From NCBI GenBank assembly GCA_017556045.1, contig JAFZFF010000002.1, positions 1 to 43,054 on the forward strand: a DNA stretch of 43,054 nucleotides, read 5' to 3'. How positions within the stretch are numbered: the first letter of the stretch is position 1; each line of letters opens with the position of its first letter. The translations under genes and the position numbers were made by a program. The notes beneath the pieces were generated by a model. The model saw nothing but the letters and a program-made list of their open reading frames with translations, made no database searches and was not told the DNA's origin. Source of the DNA: Bacteroidaceae bacterium. Its GTDB lineage: Bacteria > Bacteroidota > Bacteroidia > Bacteroidales > Bacteroidaceae. Below are positions 29,026 to 38,505 of this stretch, piece after piece.

Positions 29026-31245
29026 ATGAAGAAACTACTTTTGTCATTCGTGTTGGCAACGGCTTTCTGTGCCACTTATGCCGACGACCACACAATGTAT
29101 GTGAATCCCTTCATTGGTACACAGACCGATGATACTGGTGCGCTGAGCGGAAGCACCTTCCCTGGTGCTACTATGCCGCAAGGTATGGTGCAGCTGAGTC
29201 CCGAAACCGAGAACAACGTAACATGGGACCCTTGCTCGGGATACGACTACAATAAGGATAAGATATATGGCTTTACCCATACCCATCTGAGCGGTACTGG
29301 TTGTACCGACCTCATTGATGTGAGCCTGATGCCCGTGTCGTGGAAGGTGACTCCAAAAGAGTTGCAGGCTGGCGACTTTGGTCAGACCTATAGTCACGAT
29401 GCTGAGGCTGCAAGGCCTGGCTATTACATGGTGCAGCTACAGGAGAGCGGTGTGAAGGTGGAACTCTCTGCTACCGTACGTACTGGCATTCACCACTACA
29501 CCTTCCCCAAAGGAAAGCAACAAACTGTGGTTCTCGACCTTGACCGTAGCACCTTTAAGGGCGAAGCCTACTACACCGGAAAGCGTGCCTATGACATCAT
29601 CCAAAGCCAGATACGCATTGTGGACAATCGTACCATCGAAGGTTACCGCATCATCACCGGTTGGGCCAAGATGCGCAAGGTGTATTTTCGTGCCGAGTTC
29701 TCACGCCCCTTTACGTCGCATCTGCTTATGGATGGTGGCCGCAATGTCGGACAGAGCGAAGTCATCAACGGCCGTGTGTTGCGTAGCGCACTCTCCTTTG
29801 ATGCCAATGAGGGGCAGGAGCTCACTGTGAAAGTGGCCATCTCTCCGGTCGACAGCCATGGCGCACGCCTCAATATGAAGGCTGAGGCTCCCAGCTGGAA
29901 CTTCAACTACTACGTGCAGGCGGCACATGATGCTTGGCAGAAGGAGTTGGCGTGCATCGATATTGAGGGTACCGACGAACAGAAATTCATTTTCTACACA
30001 GGACTCTACCATGTGCTCATGCAACCCAATACCATGAGTGATGTGGATGGTCGCTACATGACTACCAACTACGAGATCAAGCAGATGCCTGAGGGACAAG
30101 CATATCACAGTACCTTCAGCCTGTGGGATACATTCCGCTCAGCACATCCTCTCTATACCCTCATTGCTCCCGATGTAGCCGCTCAGTTTGTGCGCGACAT
30201 GGTGCTCCATCATGAGTCATACGGCTATCTGCCTATCTGGGATCTCTGGGGGCAAGAGAACTACTGTATGATTGGCAACCATGCCATTCCTGTGCTCTCT
30301 GATGCTATCCTGGCCGAACTGCCTGGCATCGATGTGGAAAAGACCTATCAGGCTATGGTGGAAAGCAGCACACGTAGCCACTATAATTCTCCCTTTGAGG
30401 TATGGGAAAAGCATGGCTACATGCCACAAAACCTACAGAGAATGAGTGTGAGCATCACCCTTGAGCAGGCGTTTGATGACTGGTGCGTAGCTGCCGTGGC
30501 AAAGAAACTGGGCAAGATGGACGATTATGAGCGTTTCTACAAGCGTAGCGAATCATACCGCAACCTCTTCCATGCGGAGTCAGGCTTCTTCCGTCCCAAG
30601 AACGACAATGGCGAGTGGGTTGATCCTTTCGATCCTCTGAGCTACGAAGAGCCTTGCTTCATTGAGGGTAACGCATGGCAATACATGTGGTTCGTGCCTC
30701 ATAACCCTCAGGGCATGATAGACCTGTTTGGCGGTCCTAAGGGCTTCATACAGAAGCTCGACGAGAACTTCACCCTCACTGCTACCAGCGGTGAGCGCAA
30801 CGGTAATGCCAGCGGATTCATCGGACAGTATGCCCATGGCAACGAGCCCAGCCACCACACCGTATACTTCTATAACTTTGCAGGTAAGCCCTCACGTACA
30901 CAGGAACTGGTGGAACAGGTACGCAGTAGCTTCTACAACGCTACTCCTTGCGGATATGCCGGTAACGACGATTGCGGACAGATGTCAGCATGGTACATAT
31001 TCTCTGCTCTTGGCTTCTATCCCTTCAATGCTGGTTCGGCAGAATATGTCATCGGTACACCGCTCTACACGAAGGCCACCCTGCACTTGGCAGGTGGAAA
31101 GGACTTTGTTATCAATGCTCCCAACAAGACCGACAAACGCATCTATGTAAAAAAAGTGAAGCTTAATGGTAAGCCTCTTACAGACCTCAAGCTCACTCAC
31201 CAGCAGATTATGGAAGGTGGCACACTCGACTTCCAACTGAAGTAG
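29026..31245 (+). CDS. Secreted GH92 alpha-mannosidase
   Basis: The 739-residue protein has a signal peptide (residues 1-19, ending ATYA|DD). Family GH92 enzymes are calcium-dependent, inverting exo-alpha-mannosidases acting on N-glycans or yeast mannan. Seen: VNPFIGT and STFPGATMPQGMVQLSPET (43-61), YGFTHTHLSGTG (81-92), WDLWGQENYCMIGNHA and the catalytic-base block YAGNDDCGQMSAWY with D648/D649. Length is typical. No SusC/SusD pair or other mannosidase is adjacent, so it is an isolated enzyme. It has its own promoters and terminator. Confidence 0.92.
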   Translation: MKKLLLSFVLATAFCATYADDHTMYVNPFIGTQTDDTGALSGSTFPGATMPQGMVQLSPETENNVTWDPCSGYDYNKDKIYGFTHTHLSGTGCTDLIDVSLMPVSWKVTPKELQAGDFGQTYSHDAEAARPGYYMVQLQESGVKVELSATVRTGIHHYTFPKGKQQTVVLDLDRSTFKGEAYYTGKRAYDIIQSQIRIVDNRTIEGYRIITGWAKMRKVYFRAEFSRPFTSHLLMDGGRNVGQSEVINGRVLRSALSFDANEGQELTVKVAISPVDSHGARLNMKAEAPSWNFNYYVQAAHDAWQKELACIDIEGTDEQKFIFYTGLYHVLMQPNTMSDVDGRYMTTNYEIKQMPEGQAYHSTFSLWDTFRSAHPLYTLIAPDVAAQFVRDMVLHHESYGYLPIWDLWGQENYCMIGNHAIPVLSDAILAELPGIDVEKTYQAMVESSTRSHYNSPFEVWEKHGYMPQNLQRMSVSITLEQAFDDWCVAAVAKKLGKMDDYERFYKRSESYRNLFHAESGFFRPKNDNGEWVDPFDPLSYEEPCFIEGNAWQYMWFVPHNPQGMIDLFGGPKGFIQKLDENFTLTATSGERNGNASGFIGQYAHGNEPSHHTVYFYNFAGKPSRTQELVEQVRSSFYNATPCGYAGNDDCGQMSAWYIFSALGFYPFNAGSAEYVIGTPLYTKATLHLAGGKDFVINAPNKTDKRIYVKKVKLNGKPLTDLKLTHQQIMEGGTLDFQLK

Positions 31246-31275
31246 TCTACACCTTATACATGGCATAAAAGCAAT

Positions 31276-31306
31276 TGTTCCCCGTCTTTCCGAAAGACGG
31301 GGAACA
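31276..31306 (+). terminator. Terminator of the GH92 gene
   Basis: 15-nt perfectly complementary arms (31276-31290, 31292-31306) followed by TCGTTTTTT; 30 bp after the stop. Confidence 0.92.
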
Positions 31307-31438
31307 TCGTTTTTTCTATCACAACATTACTTCGGGGTAATGATGTGTAGAGTGAATCTTTGTAATAAAATGAGGAATGATAGTATGATCACTCTTCAAA
31401 AAAAGATAAATTGTTCAATGAAAAGTTTACATTACTTA

Positions 31439-31472
31439 AGGAGCCGCTCTCGGGGAAACGAGATCGGCTCCT
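31439..31472 (-). terminator. Probable terminator of the arabinose operon
   Basis: Arms of 14 nt (31439-31452, 31459-31472) with one mismatch, 46 bp after the araB stop. The T-run on the minus strand is weak (TAAGTAATG), so efficiency is uncertain. Confidence 0.6.
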
Positions 31473-31518
31473 CAGTCATTTGGTACAATCTTTTTTATGA
31501 AGGAATAGAGTAGGGGGA

Positions 31519-33117
31519 TTACTTCTTTGCCTTCACTGCTGCTGCCTCGATGGGGAGACAAGCCTTGTAGTTCTCGATGTAGGCGTTGAAACCTTCGATA
31601 TCTTCTTGGGTAGGAGCAATCTCTTCGCCCGTGTTGCCGCCGAATACTACCTCTTCGAGATAGTCTTCGAGTGAGCGCTTGTCGGCATTGTTCACCAAGA
31701 ATGAGCCGAGCAGTGCCATACCCCATGCGCCACCTTCGCCTGCGGTCTCCATGACAGAGATGGGTGAGTTGATGGCGGCGGCGAGGATGCGCTGGCCTAC
31801 GCCCTTGGTCTTGAAGAGGCCACCGTGACCAGTGATGCGGTCAACACGGATCTTCTCTTCGTTGAAGAGGATGTCGTTACCAATTTTGAGTACACCTACC
31901 GATGCATGCAGGTGGGCACGCATGAAGTTGGCGAGGTTGAACTTGTCGCCTGCTGAACGTACGAACATGGGGCGACCCTCCTCCATACCAGTGATAGGCT
32001 CACCTGAGATGTAGTTGTATGAGATGAGGCCACCGCAATCGGCATCGCCAGCAAGTGCGTGATTGTAGAGCTTGCCATAGATTTCGTTCATATCTACGGG
32101 GATTCCCATTAGTTCTTGGTACTCCTTGAAGAGGTTTACCCATGCGTTGAGGTCTGAGGTACAATTGTTGCAGTGTACCATAGCTACGAGGCTACCATCG
32201 GGAGTGGTGACCATATCAATCATCTCGTAGGGCTTAGAGAGGTCTTTCTCCAATACAATCATTGAGAATGATGAGGTACCTGCCGATACGTTACCTGTGC
32301 GCTGCTTCACGGCGTTGGTGGCTACCATACCGGTGCCTGCGTCGCCCTCGGGAGGACATACGGGGATGCCTGCCTTGAGGTGGCCAGAGGGGTCGAGCTT
32401 CTTGGCGCCTTCCTCGGTGAGAGAACCTGCGTTTTCACCAGCGAGCAATACCTTGGGGAGGATGTCGGTGAGCTTCCAGTCGAAGCCCTTGGGTGCTACG
32501 AGGTTGTCGAACTTCTCGATCATCTCAGCAGAGTAGTTCTTGGTCTCGGGGTCGATGGGGAGCATACCTGATGCGTCGCCGATACCGAGTACCTTATTGC
32601 CTGTTACTTGCCAGTGTACATAACCTGCGAGGGTGGTGAAGAATTCGATGTCCTTCACGTGCTCCTCGCCATTGAGGATAGCTTGGTAGAGGTGTGAAAT
32701 ACTCCAACGCAAGGGGATATTGTATACAAACAACTCTGACAATGCTGCTGCTGCCTGACCAGTGTTGGTGTTGCGCCATGTGCGGAAGGGAACAAGGATG
32801 TTTTCGCTCTTGTCGAACGCCATGTAACCATGCATCATAGCACTGAAGCCGATAGCCGCAAGAGTCTCAATCTCGGTGCCGTAGAGCTCACTGACATTCT
32901 TGCGAAGGTCAGCATAGCAGTCCTGCAAGCCGTTCCAGATAGCGTCGATGCTATAGGTCCAAAGTCCGTCGACCAATTGGTTTTCCCAAGTGTGGCTTCC
33001 CTGTGCGATGGGCTTATTGTCTTGGTCGATGAGCACGGCCTTGATACGTGTTGATCCGAGTTCGATACCGAGTACGGCCTTGCCCGATTCTATAGTTTGT
33101 TTTGCTATTAGGCTCAT
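31519..33117 (-). CDS. araB: FGGY-family ribulokinase of the arabinose operon
   Basis: 532 residues from ATG 33117 ([31 protein letters not shown]); the longer frame up to 33204 runs into the palindromic element and is rejected. FGGY features: the phosphate-loop [49 protein letters not shown], and the C-terminal ATP motif [26 protein letters not shown] followed by [13 protein letters not shown]. It is the sugar-kinase type that serves as L-ribulokinase in Bacteroides, not the E. coli AraB subtype; function is inferred from its place after araA. Last gene of the operon. Confidence 0.88.
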   Translation of the reverse strand: MSLIAKQTIESGKAVLGIELGSTRIKAVLIDQDNKPIAQGSHTWENQLVDGLWTYSIDAIWNGLQDCYADLRKNVSELYGTEIETLAAIGFSAMMHGYMAFDKSENILVPFRTWRNTNTGQAAAALSELFVYNIPLRWSISHLYQAILNGEEHVKDIEFFTTLAGYVHWQVTGNKVLGIGDASGMLPIDPETKNYSAEMIEKFDNLVAPKGFDWKLTDILPKVLLAGENAGSLTEEGAKKLDPSGHLKAGIPVCPPEGDAGTGMVATNAVKQRTGNVSAGTSSFSMIVLEKDLSKPYEMIDMVTTPDGSLVAMVHCNNCTSDLNAWVNLFKEYQELMGIPVDMNEIYGKLYNHALAGDADCGGLISYNYISGEPITGMEEGRPMFVRSAGDKFNLANFMRAHLHASVGVLKIGNDILFNEEKIRVDRITGHGGLFKTKGVGQRILAAAINSPISVMETAGEGGAWGMALLGSFLVNNADKRSLEDYLEEVVFGGNTGEEIAPTQEDIEGFNAYIENYKACLPIEAAAVKAKK

Positions 33118-33134
33118 AGTGGAATAATTATAAT

Positions 33135-33252
33135 GGGGACCCTCCCTAACCCTCCCTCTAGGGAGGGGACTAGTACATCGCGGAAGATTATAAATGATAT
33201 TCACGATGTCGGTATTGCCCCTCCATAGAGGGAGGGGTTGGGGAGGGTCCCC
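33135..33252. repeat. 118-bp palindromic element between araA and araB
   Basis: Inverted 36-nt arms, 33135-33170 and 33217-33252, both starting from the outside with GGGGACCCTCCC and containing CCCTCCCTCTA; they differ by about two substitutions and one indel. The arms also contain a nested hairpin (CCTCCCTC/GGGAGGGG). Inner bases ACATCG (33175-33180) and CGATGT (33204-33209) extend the fold. It lies 17 nt before araB and 11 nt after araA and would form a very stable stem in the operon mRNA. Confidence 0.8.
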
Positions 33253-33263
33253 TTTTGTTTATA

Positions 33264-34799
33264 TTAGCAAAGTGCCTTGTTCAACATGTAGTACACCTCA
33301 TTCATGCGGAGCTCCTGCTTGAAGCTGCTGATGGTGGTGTTCTTGTTGATCTTGATGTACTCGATGCCTACCATCTCAGCGAAGTCTTCCCAGTACTCCT
33401 CGTTGATGTCGTATGAGAATGCGCTGTGGTGGGTACCGCCTGCAAGGATCCATGCGCCAGCACCGATCTCGAAGGTGGGCTGAGGAATCCAGAGAGCTGA
33501 TGCCACGGGGAGGTTAGGCATAGGCTTGGGCTCGATGCACTCTACCTCCTGTGAGATGAGGCGGAAGCGGTTGCCGAGGTCTACGATGGTAGCCTTGATA
33601 CCGTAGCCGGTCTTAGAGGTAAACACGAGACGTGCGGTCTGCTGCTTGCGGATACCGATGCCGAGGAAGTGTACCTCGAGCTTGGGCTTCTCCTCAACGG
33701 CAATGTCGGGACAAATCTCGAGCATGTGGCTCTGGAGGCATGATGACTGGTTACCAGCGAAGTTGAGGGTGTAGTCCTCGAGGAATGAGCAACCCTTAGG
33801 CATACCCTGCTGGATAACCCAGAGTGTGCGGCAGAGGCAAGCGGTCTTCCAGTCGCCCTCAGCACCGAAACCGATACCTTCGGCCATGAGGCGCTGTGAT
33901 GCGAGGCCGGGAATCTGGTCGAAGCCTACGAAGTTGGGATCGTCGATATCTGCGCCACCGAGGTCATCAAAGTTGGTGGTGAAGGCTGTAGCACCCTCAT
34001 CGGCCAATACGCGACGCAATGCGATCTCTGCCTTAGCAGCATTCTTCACCTTCTGCCAATATACCTCTTCGCCGCTCTCGTCGATCTTGATTTCATACAT
34101 GCTCTTGTACTCCTCAACGAGTGCATCAGCCTCGGCGTCGGTCACCTTCTTGAGATACTCCATGAGTGATGATACGGGGTAGTAGTCAACGTGGTAGCCC
34201 ATGCGCTGCTCAAACTCTACGCGGTCGCCATCGGTAACGGCAACGTTGTTCATGTTCATACCGAACATGAGGCATCGTGTGTTCTTAGCATCTGCAACAC
34301 CAGCTGCTACGCGTGCCCATACGGCAATCTTCTCCTGTGCCTCCTGGCTCTTCCAGTAGCCACAAACTACCTTGCGAGGTACGCGCATGCGAGTGCAGAT
34401 GTGACCGAACTCGATGTCGCCGTGAGCAGACTGGTTGAGGTTCATGAAGTCCATGTCGATGGTCTCCCAGGGAATCTCTGCGTTATACTGTGTGTGGAAG
34501 TGGAGGAGGGGCTTCTGCAAAGTCTGCAATGCCTTGATCCACATCTTAGCGGGTGAGAAGGTATGCATCCATGTGATGACACCTACGCACTTCTCTTCGT
34601 TGTTGGCTGCCTTCATCACGGCATCGGCCTCCTTAGAAGAGTTTGCTGTACCTTTATAAACTACCTTGATAGGGATAATGCCGCTATTATTGAGGCCATC
34701 TACCATCTCTCTTGAGTGACCGTCAACGATTTTTACGGTTTCACCTCCGTAGAGGAGCTGGGCACCTGTGACCCACCAGATTTCATAATTTTCAAACAT
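33264..34799 (-). CDS. araA: L-arabinose isomerase
   Basis: The 511-residue cytosolic enzyme converts L-arabinose to L-ribulose with a divalent metal. ATG 34799 (MFENYEIWWVTGAQLLYGGETV) matches the family start; the TTG at 34808 is less likely. Family blocks seen: EIWWVTGAQLLYG, ITWMHTFSPAKMW, HFHTQYNAEIPW, the substrate loop EGIGFGAEGDWKTA, and SFLEDYTLNF with the catalytic glutamate. Gene order araD-araA-araB is as in other Bacteroidales. The 5' side, which once faced araD, now holds the S23 cassette. Confidence 0.96.
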   Translation of the reverse strand: MFENYEIWWVTGAQLLYGGETVKIVDGHSREMVDGLNNSGIIPIKVVYKGTANSSKEADAVMKAANNEEKCVGVITWMHTFSPAKMWIKALQTLQKPLLHFHTQYNAEIPWETIDMDFMNLNQSAHGDIEFGHICTRMRVPRKVVCGYWKSQEAQEKIAVWARVAAGVADAKNTRCLMFGMNMNNVAVTDGDRVEFEQRMGYHVDYYPVSSLMEYLKKVTDAEADALVEEYKSMYEIKIDESGEEVYWQKVKNAAKAEIALRRVLADEGATAFTTNFDDLGGADIDDPNFVGFDQIPGLASQRLMAEGIGFGAEGDWKTACLCRTLWVIQQGMPKGCSFLEDYTLNFAGNQSSCLQSHMLEICPDIAVEEKPKLEVHFLGIGIRKQQTARLVFTSKTGYGIKATIVDLGNRFRLISQEVECIEPKPMPNLPVASALWIPQPTFEIGAGAWILAGGTHHSAFSYDINEEYWEDFAEMVGIEYIKINKNTTISSFKQELRMNEVYYMLNKALC

Positions 34800-34812
34800 A
34801 GTTTTCAAATTT

Positions 34813-34849
34813 AATGGATAATTGAGAATGGATAATTGAGAATTAATAG
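34813..34849 (+). repeat. Left terminal inverted repeat of the cassette
   Basis: Heptads AATGGAT, AATTGAG, AATGGAT, AATTGAG, AATTAAT, then AG, reading inward. Confidence 0.75.
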
Positions 34850-34884
34850 TCTCATCGCTGCACTCTCTTTTATCTCGGTTAATA

Positions 34885-35238
34885 CTAATTGTTCTGTTTT
34901 GAAGTTTTGACTATACTGATTAAAATTTTGAGAATTTCTTCGCAATCTGCAAATATACTGTCATACATCGTGGTTGTAATATATTCAGTTCTATGTAATA
35001 ACTCTAACCAATAACATGTCTCATTAGCCTCTTTCAGTGCAATATTGTTTTTATTCAAGAAATCGGCTTTGCTCTGTGCATGTTCTGCCTCTCTTACATT
35101 TGCTCCGATGCTTGTTCCTGATCTTAATAGTTGTTTGCTTAAGACGAATTCGCTTTGTTCTTTGCACAAATATTTGTACAAGTTTACGATTCTTATAGAG
35201 AACTCTAAAGTCTTATCTATAATAACATTGTCCTTCAT
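34885..35238 (-). CDS. Four-helix-bundle protein (S23/IVP family)
   Basis: The 117-residue protein is of the type first seen as the reading frame inside 23S rRNA intervening sequences and related to the bAvd accessory protein of diversity-generating retroelements. Seen: four amphipathic helices and the family pattern KTLEFSIRIVNLYKYL, LSKQLLRSGTSIGANVREAEHAQSKADFLNKNNIALKEANET, YWLELL. No catalytic residues are known; bAvd-like proteins form basic pentamers that bind nucleic acid. Its ATG is 3 bp inside the right terminal repeat. Its base composition (AT-rich) differs from the ara genes, a sign of transfer. Confidence 0.88.
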   Translation of the reverse strand: MKDNVIIDKTLEFSIRIVNLYKYLCKEQSEFVLSKQLLRSGTSIGANVREAEHAQSKADFLNKNNIALKEANETCYWLELLHRTEYITTTMYDSIFADCEEILKILISIVKTSKQNN

Positions 35239-35240
35239 AA

Positions 35241-35277
35241 CTATTAATTATCAATTCTCCATTATCAATTCTCAATT
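35241..35277 (-). repeat. Right terminal inverted repeat of the cassette
   Basis: On the minus strand, heptads AATTGAG, AATTGAT, AATGGAG, AATTGAT, AATTAAT, then AG, reading inward to the start of the S23 gene. Confidence 0.75.
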
Positions 35278-35290
35278 ACAAAAACTGAGC

Positions 35291-35992
35291 TTAGTGGCTC
35301 TGTTTTTTCTGACCATAGTAAGCATTAGGACCGTGCTTGCGGTTGTAGTGCTTCTCGATGAGGAGTGGGTTCATCGTGGTCTCGGGATTGAGAGTAAATG
35401 AGATGTAGGCCATCTTGGCGCATTGCTCCATCACCTTGGCATTGTATACCGCATTGGCGGGGCTGGTGCCCCATGAGAAGGGACCATGGTTTCTTACCAA
35501 TACACCGGGAGTGTGATCGGGGTTGATACCCTCGAAGCGCTTCACGATGACGTTACCAGTCTCCAGTTCGTACTCACCCTCGACCTCTTCCCTGGTCATA
35601 GCCTCGGTGCAGGGAATCTCCTTGTAGAAGTAGTCGGCATGTGTGGTACCGATGTTGGGGATGTCCTTGCCAGCTTGTGCCCAAGCGGTGGCGTAGGTAG
35701 AGTGGGTGTGTACTACACCTTGTATGTTGGGGAATGCGCGGTAGAGCACGAGGTGGGTAGGTGTATCCGATGAAGGATTGAGGTCTCCCTCTACAACCTT
35801 GCCCGTGTGGAGGTCTACTACTACCATGTCTGATGCCTTCATGTTGTCGTAGTCTACGCCGCTGGGCTTGATGACTACCAATCCCTTTTCGCGGTCGATA
35901 CCCGATACATTACCCCAAGTGAATATCACCAAACCCTGTTTTACAAGGTCAAGGTTGGCTTGGAATACTTTTTGTTTGAGTTCTTCTAACAT
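35291..35992 (-). CDS. araD: L-ribulose-5-phosphate 4-epimerase
   Basis: The 233-residue class II aldolase-fold enzyme makes D-xylulose 5-phosphate, linking arabinose to the pentose phosphate pathway. Seen: TWGNVSGID (25-33), KPSGVDYD (42-49), SSDTPTHL (74-81) with D76, the zinc histidines H95 and H97 ([11 protein letters not shown]), and H169 ([10 protein letters not shown]), which correspond to E. coli AraD D76, H95, H97 and H171. It lies 33 nt after araR. The cassette begins 14 bp after its stop. Confidence 0.96.
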   Translation of the reverse strand: MLEELKQKVFQANLDLVKQGLVIFTWGNVSGIDREKGLVVIKPSGVDYDNMKASDMVVVDLHTGKVVEGDLNPSSDTPTHLVLYRAFPNIQGVVHTHSTYATAWAQAGKDIPNIGTTHADYFYKEIPCTEAMTREEVEGEYELETGNVIVKRFEGINPDHTPGVLVRNHGPFSWGTSPANAVYNAKVMEQCAKMAYISFTLNPETTMNPLLIEKHYNRKHGPNAYYGQKKQSH

Positions 35993-36025
35993 AGCTTTGT
36001 ATATTAATGTACGCGTGTGGCGCCG

Positions 36026-36703
36026 TTATATCTTAAGTCTTTGTGAATTGTTGTATTTCTCTTCGTTGAACCTATAGAGTGAAGCTCCGCGTCGCGATGT
36101 GGTCTTATCGATGAGTCGGGTCTTCTCTATAAAGTCTCTCTCTGCTACACGCTTTCTGAAGTTTCGCTTATCCAAGGCCGCTCCATTGATGGCCTCATAG
36201 AGGCTCTGTAGCTGTGTGAGTGTGAAGTACTCGGGCAACAGGCTGAAGCAGGTGGGCTGCAACTCTGCTTGTACCTTCATCACAGTCTTGGCTCGTTCTA
36301 CCATCTGTTCGTGGTCGAAGAGTAGGGCAGGTAGCTCATTGATGTTGATCCAATGTGCATTGTGTGACTCTACAAGCTGACGGTCATAGTCGTTGATATT
36401 GATGAGTGCGTAGTAGGCGGTAGAGATTACGCGTTCGCCGGGGTCTCTTCCCACCTTGCCAAATACGCCTACCTGCTCCATGAACACGTTGGTAAGTCCA
36501 GTGAGCTCGAAGAGTACGCGCTTGGCCGCATCGTCAACACTCTCGTCTTCTTGTACGAATCCACCCATCAGTGACCACTCGCCCATGCCCGGGTCAAACT
36601 TTCGTTTCAGGAGGAGGAGGTTAAGCTCTCCTCCGCTGAATCCGAAGATGATGCAGTCTACAGCATGGTAGAACCTTGGATGTAGAGAATAATATTCTTG
36701 CAT
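36026..36703 (-). CDS. araR: NUDIX-family transcriptional regulator of arabinose use (AraR)
   Basis: 225 residues: an N-terminal NUDIX-like domain (to about 150) and a C-terminal winged helix (LTQLQSLYEAINGAALDKRNFRKRVAERDFIE). The NUDIX box keeps G48 and E54 and R62, but the following Glu is V63 and the last Glu is L67, so hydrolysis is unlikely and the fold probably senses the sugar. This is the type described as AraR in Bacteroides thetaiotaomicron, a repressor released by L-arabinose. Its place inside the operon it should control fits autoregulation. Confidence 0.9.
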   Translation of the reverse strand: MQEYYSLHPRFYHAVDCIIFGFSGGELNLLLLKRKFDPGMGEWSLMGGFVQEDESVDDAAKRVLFELTGLTNVFMEQVGVFGKVGRDPGERVISTAYYALININDYDRQLVESHNAHWININELPALLFDHEQMVERAKTVMKVQAELQPTCFSLLPEYFTLTQLQSLYEAINGAALDKRNFRKRVAERDFIEKTRLIDKTTSRRGASLYRFNEEKYNNSQRLKI

Positions 36704-36712
36704 TACCGTTGA

Positions 36713-38470
36713 TTACCAGAAGTAGATGTAGAAGGCTACGGTGATACCGAGGATGATAGCGGTGTGGATGATATCCCACTTATCCCAGCTGCGCTTGGTA
36801 GCTTCTCTCTGCTCGGGAGTAGAGGTGCCGAATACGAGGCCCTTGATCTCCGACTCTGCCTTGGGCTGAGTGCAGAGGCTCACTACGAAGCATACGAGCA
36901 AGCAGAATACCAACATACATCCGCAGAAGAAGAGCCAGTTGAAGTCGTAGAATACAGCCTTGAACCAACCCTCGGGAGCACCCGGTACACTGGTGTAGAG
37001 GATCTTGGCGCCCAGACGGGTGATACCTACTACGAGACCAGAGATCAATGCCCACTGACCACCCTTAGGAGTAGCGCGCTTCCAGCAGATACCCATCAAG
37101 AAGGCTGCTGCGATACCGGGAGCAAGCACTGACTGTACATCCTGCAAGTAGAGGTAGAGGACGTCACCGATGCTCTTCATTACGGGGATCCAGAGGATAC
37201 CGAGAGCTACGATGATCACAGTAGCAATCTGGCCAATCTTTACGAGCTTCTTACCATACTCCTCAGAGTCGGTTACACGACCATCCTCAGCAATTACTGG
37301 ATTGGGGTCGGGATGCTTTACCTTATATACGTCGATAGTGTAGAGCATAGCCGAAGAGTTGAAGAGCGATGCCAATGATGACATCAAAGCAGCGAGGATA
37401 CCGCATACTACTACGCCCTTGAAGCCTGCGGGGAGCAACTTAGCCACGAGCAAGGGGAAGGCAACGTCACCATTCTCCAATACGGGAGCCATGGCCTGAG
37501 CAAGCTCTGAGTTGATCACACCAGTCTTTGCACCCTGTGCCAATGCGAATGCAATCATACCGGGGATGAGGAACAAGAATACGGGGAGCAACTTGAGGTA
37601 TGCGCCGAAGATAGCACCACGGCGTGCCTCACGCTCGTTCTTACCAGAGAGTACGCGCTGTACGATGAACTGGTCGGTACACCAGTACCAGAAACCGATT
37701 ACTGCAGAGCCGATGAGTGCGCCCAACCAAGGATACTGGGGGTCGCTATTGCCACGCATGAGGTGGATCATAGTGCCTTGAGCTCCTTCGTAAGCGGGAG
37801 TCACATCGCAGAGGGTCATCAAGTTATTCCAGCCACCAAGCTCCTTCAGTCCAAGAGCGAGGATTACCACTGAGCCTACCAAGAGGATGGGAGTCTGCAA
37901 TACAGAGGTCTTCAGTACTGACTCCATGCCACCGAGGATAGTATAGATAGCGGTGAGCAATACGAGTCCGATAGCTGCTACCCAGAAGAAGTCGATGGTC
38001 CAGCCGAGGATAGTGATTGACTCAATGCCAAATACTTGCTGGAATACCACACCACCTGCATATACGGTCACCGCTACCTTGGTGAGCACATAGCTGATGA
38101 GTGAGATGTAGGTGAGGATAGTGCGTGACTGCTTGTTGAAGCGCTTCTCCAAGAACTCAGGCATGGTGAGTACCATACTGCGCTCATAGAAGGGTACGAA
38201 TACCCATGCAAGTACCAGAATCATCCAACCCTGAATCTCCCAGTGTGCCATAGCCAAGCCGCTTGATGCGCCTGAACCTGCCAAACCGATAAGGTGCTCA
38301 GAACCGATGTTTGAAGCAAAGATCGAGGTACCGATAGCCAACCATGTAGCATCGCGGCCACTCAAGAAATAGTCAGAAGAGTTGTCCTTCTGCTTTCTCA
38401 TCACACTTATTACAATCCATATCATTGCTGCTGCAAACAGGCCAATGACAATCCAGTCTAATAATGCCAT
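36713..38470 (-). CDS. Sodium/solute symporter, probable L-arabinose importer
   Basis: The 585-residue protein of the SSS family has about 14 hydrophobic segments. Family features: SDYFLSGRDATWLAIGTSIFASNIGSEHLIGLAGSGA near the start, FYERSMVLTMPEFLEKRFNKQSRTI, and WYWCTDQFIVQRVLSGKNEREARRGAIFGAYLKLLPVFLFLIPGMIA, the sodium-binding core. It is the only transporter in the operon and so the likely inner-membrane arabinose importer. It lies 9 bp before araR and 35 bp after the mutarotase gene. Confidence 0.92.
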   Translation of the reverse strand: MALLDWIVIGLFAAAMIWIVISVMRKQKDNSSDYFLSGRDATWLAIGTSIFASNIGSEHLIGLAGSGASSGLAMAHWEIQGWMILVLAWVFVPFYERSMVLTMPEFLEKRFNKQSRTILTYISLISYVLTKVAVTVYAGGVVFQQVFGIESITILGWTIDFFWVAAIGLVLLTAIYTILGGMESVLKTSVLQTPILLVGSVVILALGLKELGGWNNLMTLCDVTPAYEGAQGTMIHLMRGNSDPQYPWLGALIGSAVIGFWYWCTDQFIVQRVLSGKNEREARRGAIFGAYLKLLPVFLFLIPGMIAFALAQGAKTGVINSELAQAMAPVLENGDVAFPLLVAKLLPAGFKGVVVCGILAALMSSLASLFNSSAMLYTIDVYKVKHPDPNPVIAEDGRVTDSEEYGKKLVKIGQIATVIIVALGILWIPVMKSIGDVLYLYLQDVQSVLAPGIAAAFLMGICWKRATPKGGQWALISGLVVGITRLGAKILYTSVPGAPEGWFKAVFYDFNWLFFCGCMLVFCLLVCFVVSLCTQPKAESEIKGLVFGTSTPEQREATKRSWDKWDIIHTAIILGITVAFYIYFW

Positions 38471-38505
38471 AATGTTTTATTGTTGTTATGATTTTGGTTT
38501 ATGAT

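Larger units (their letters stand above)
34813..35277 (-). mobile_element. 465-bp S23-type cassette with 37-nt terminal inverted repeats
   Basis: The ends are 34813-34849 (plus strand) and 35241-35277 (minus strand). Each is five tandem heptads of the form AAT(T/G)GA(G/T), the fifth being AATTAAT, closed by AG; they match at 32 of 37 positions. Between them lies one gene for a four-helix-bundle protein. The unit sits exactly between araD and araA, interrupting an operon whose genes are otherwise adjacent. No transposase and no clear target duplication are seen. Confidence 0.65.

Noticed and set aside
33118-33204. 29-codon N-terminal extension of AraB
   Set aside because: It is translated from the palindromic element ([10 protein letters not shown]) and precedes a typical FGGY start.
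34813-35277. CRISPR array or rRNA intervening sequence
   Set aside because: The repeats are inverted, not regularly spaced direct repeats, and no rRNA flanks the S23-type gene here.
34806-35285. Target-site duplication around the S23 cassette
   Set aside because: Flanking bases (TTTTCAAATTT on the left, ACAAAAACT on the right) show no convincing direct repeat.
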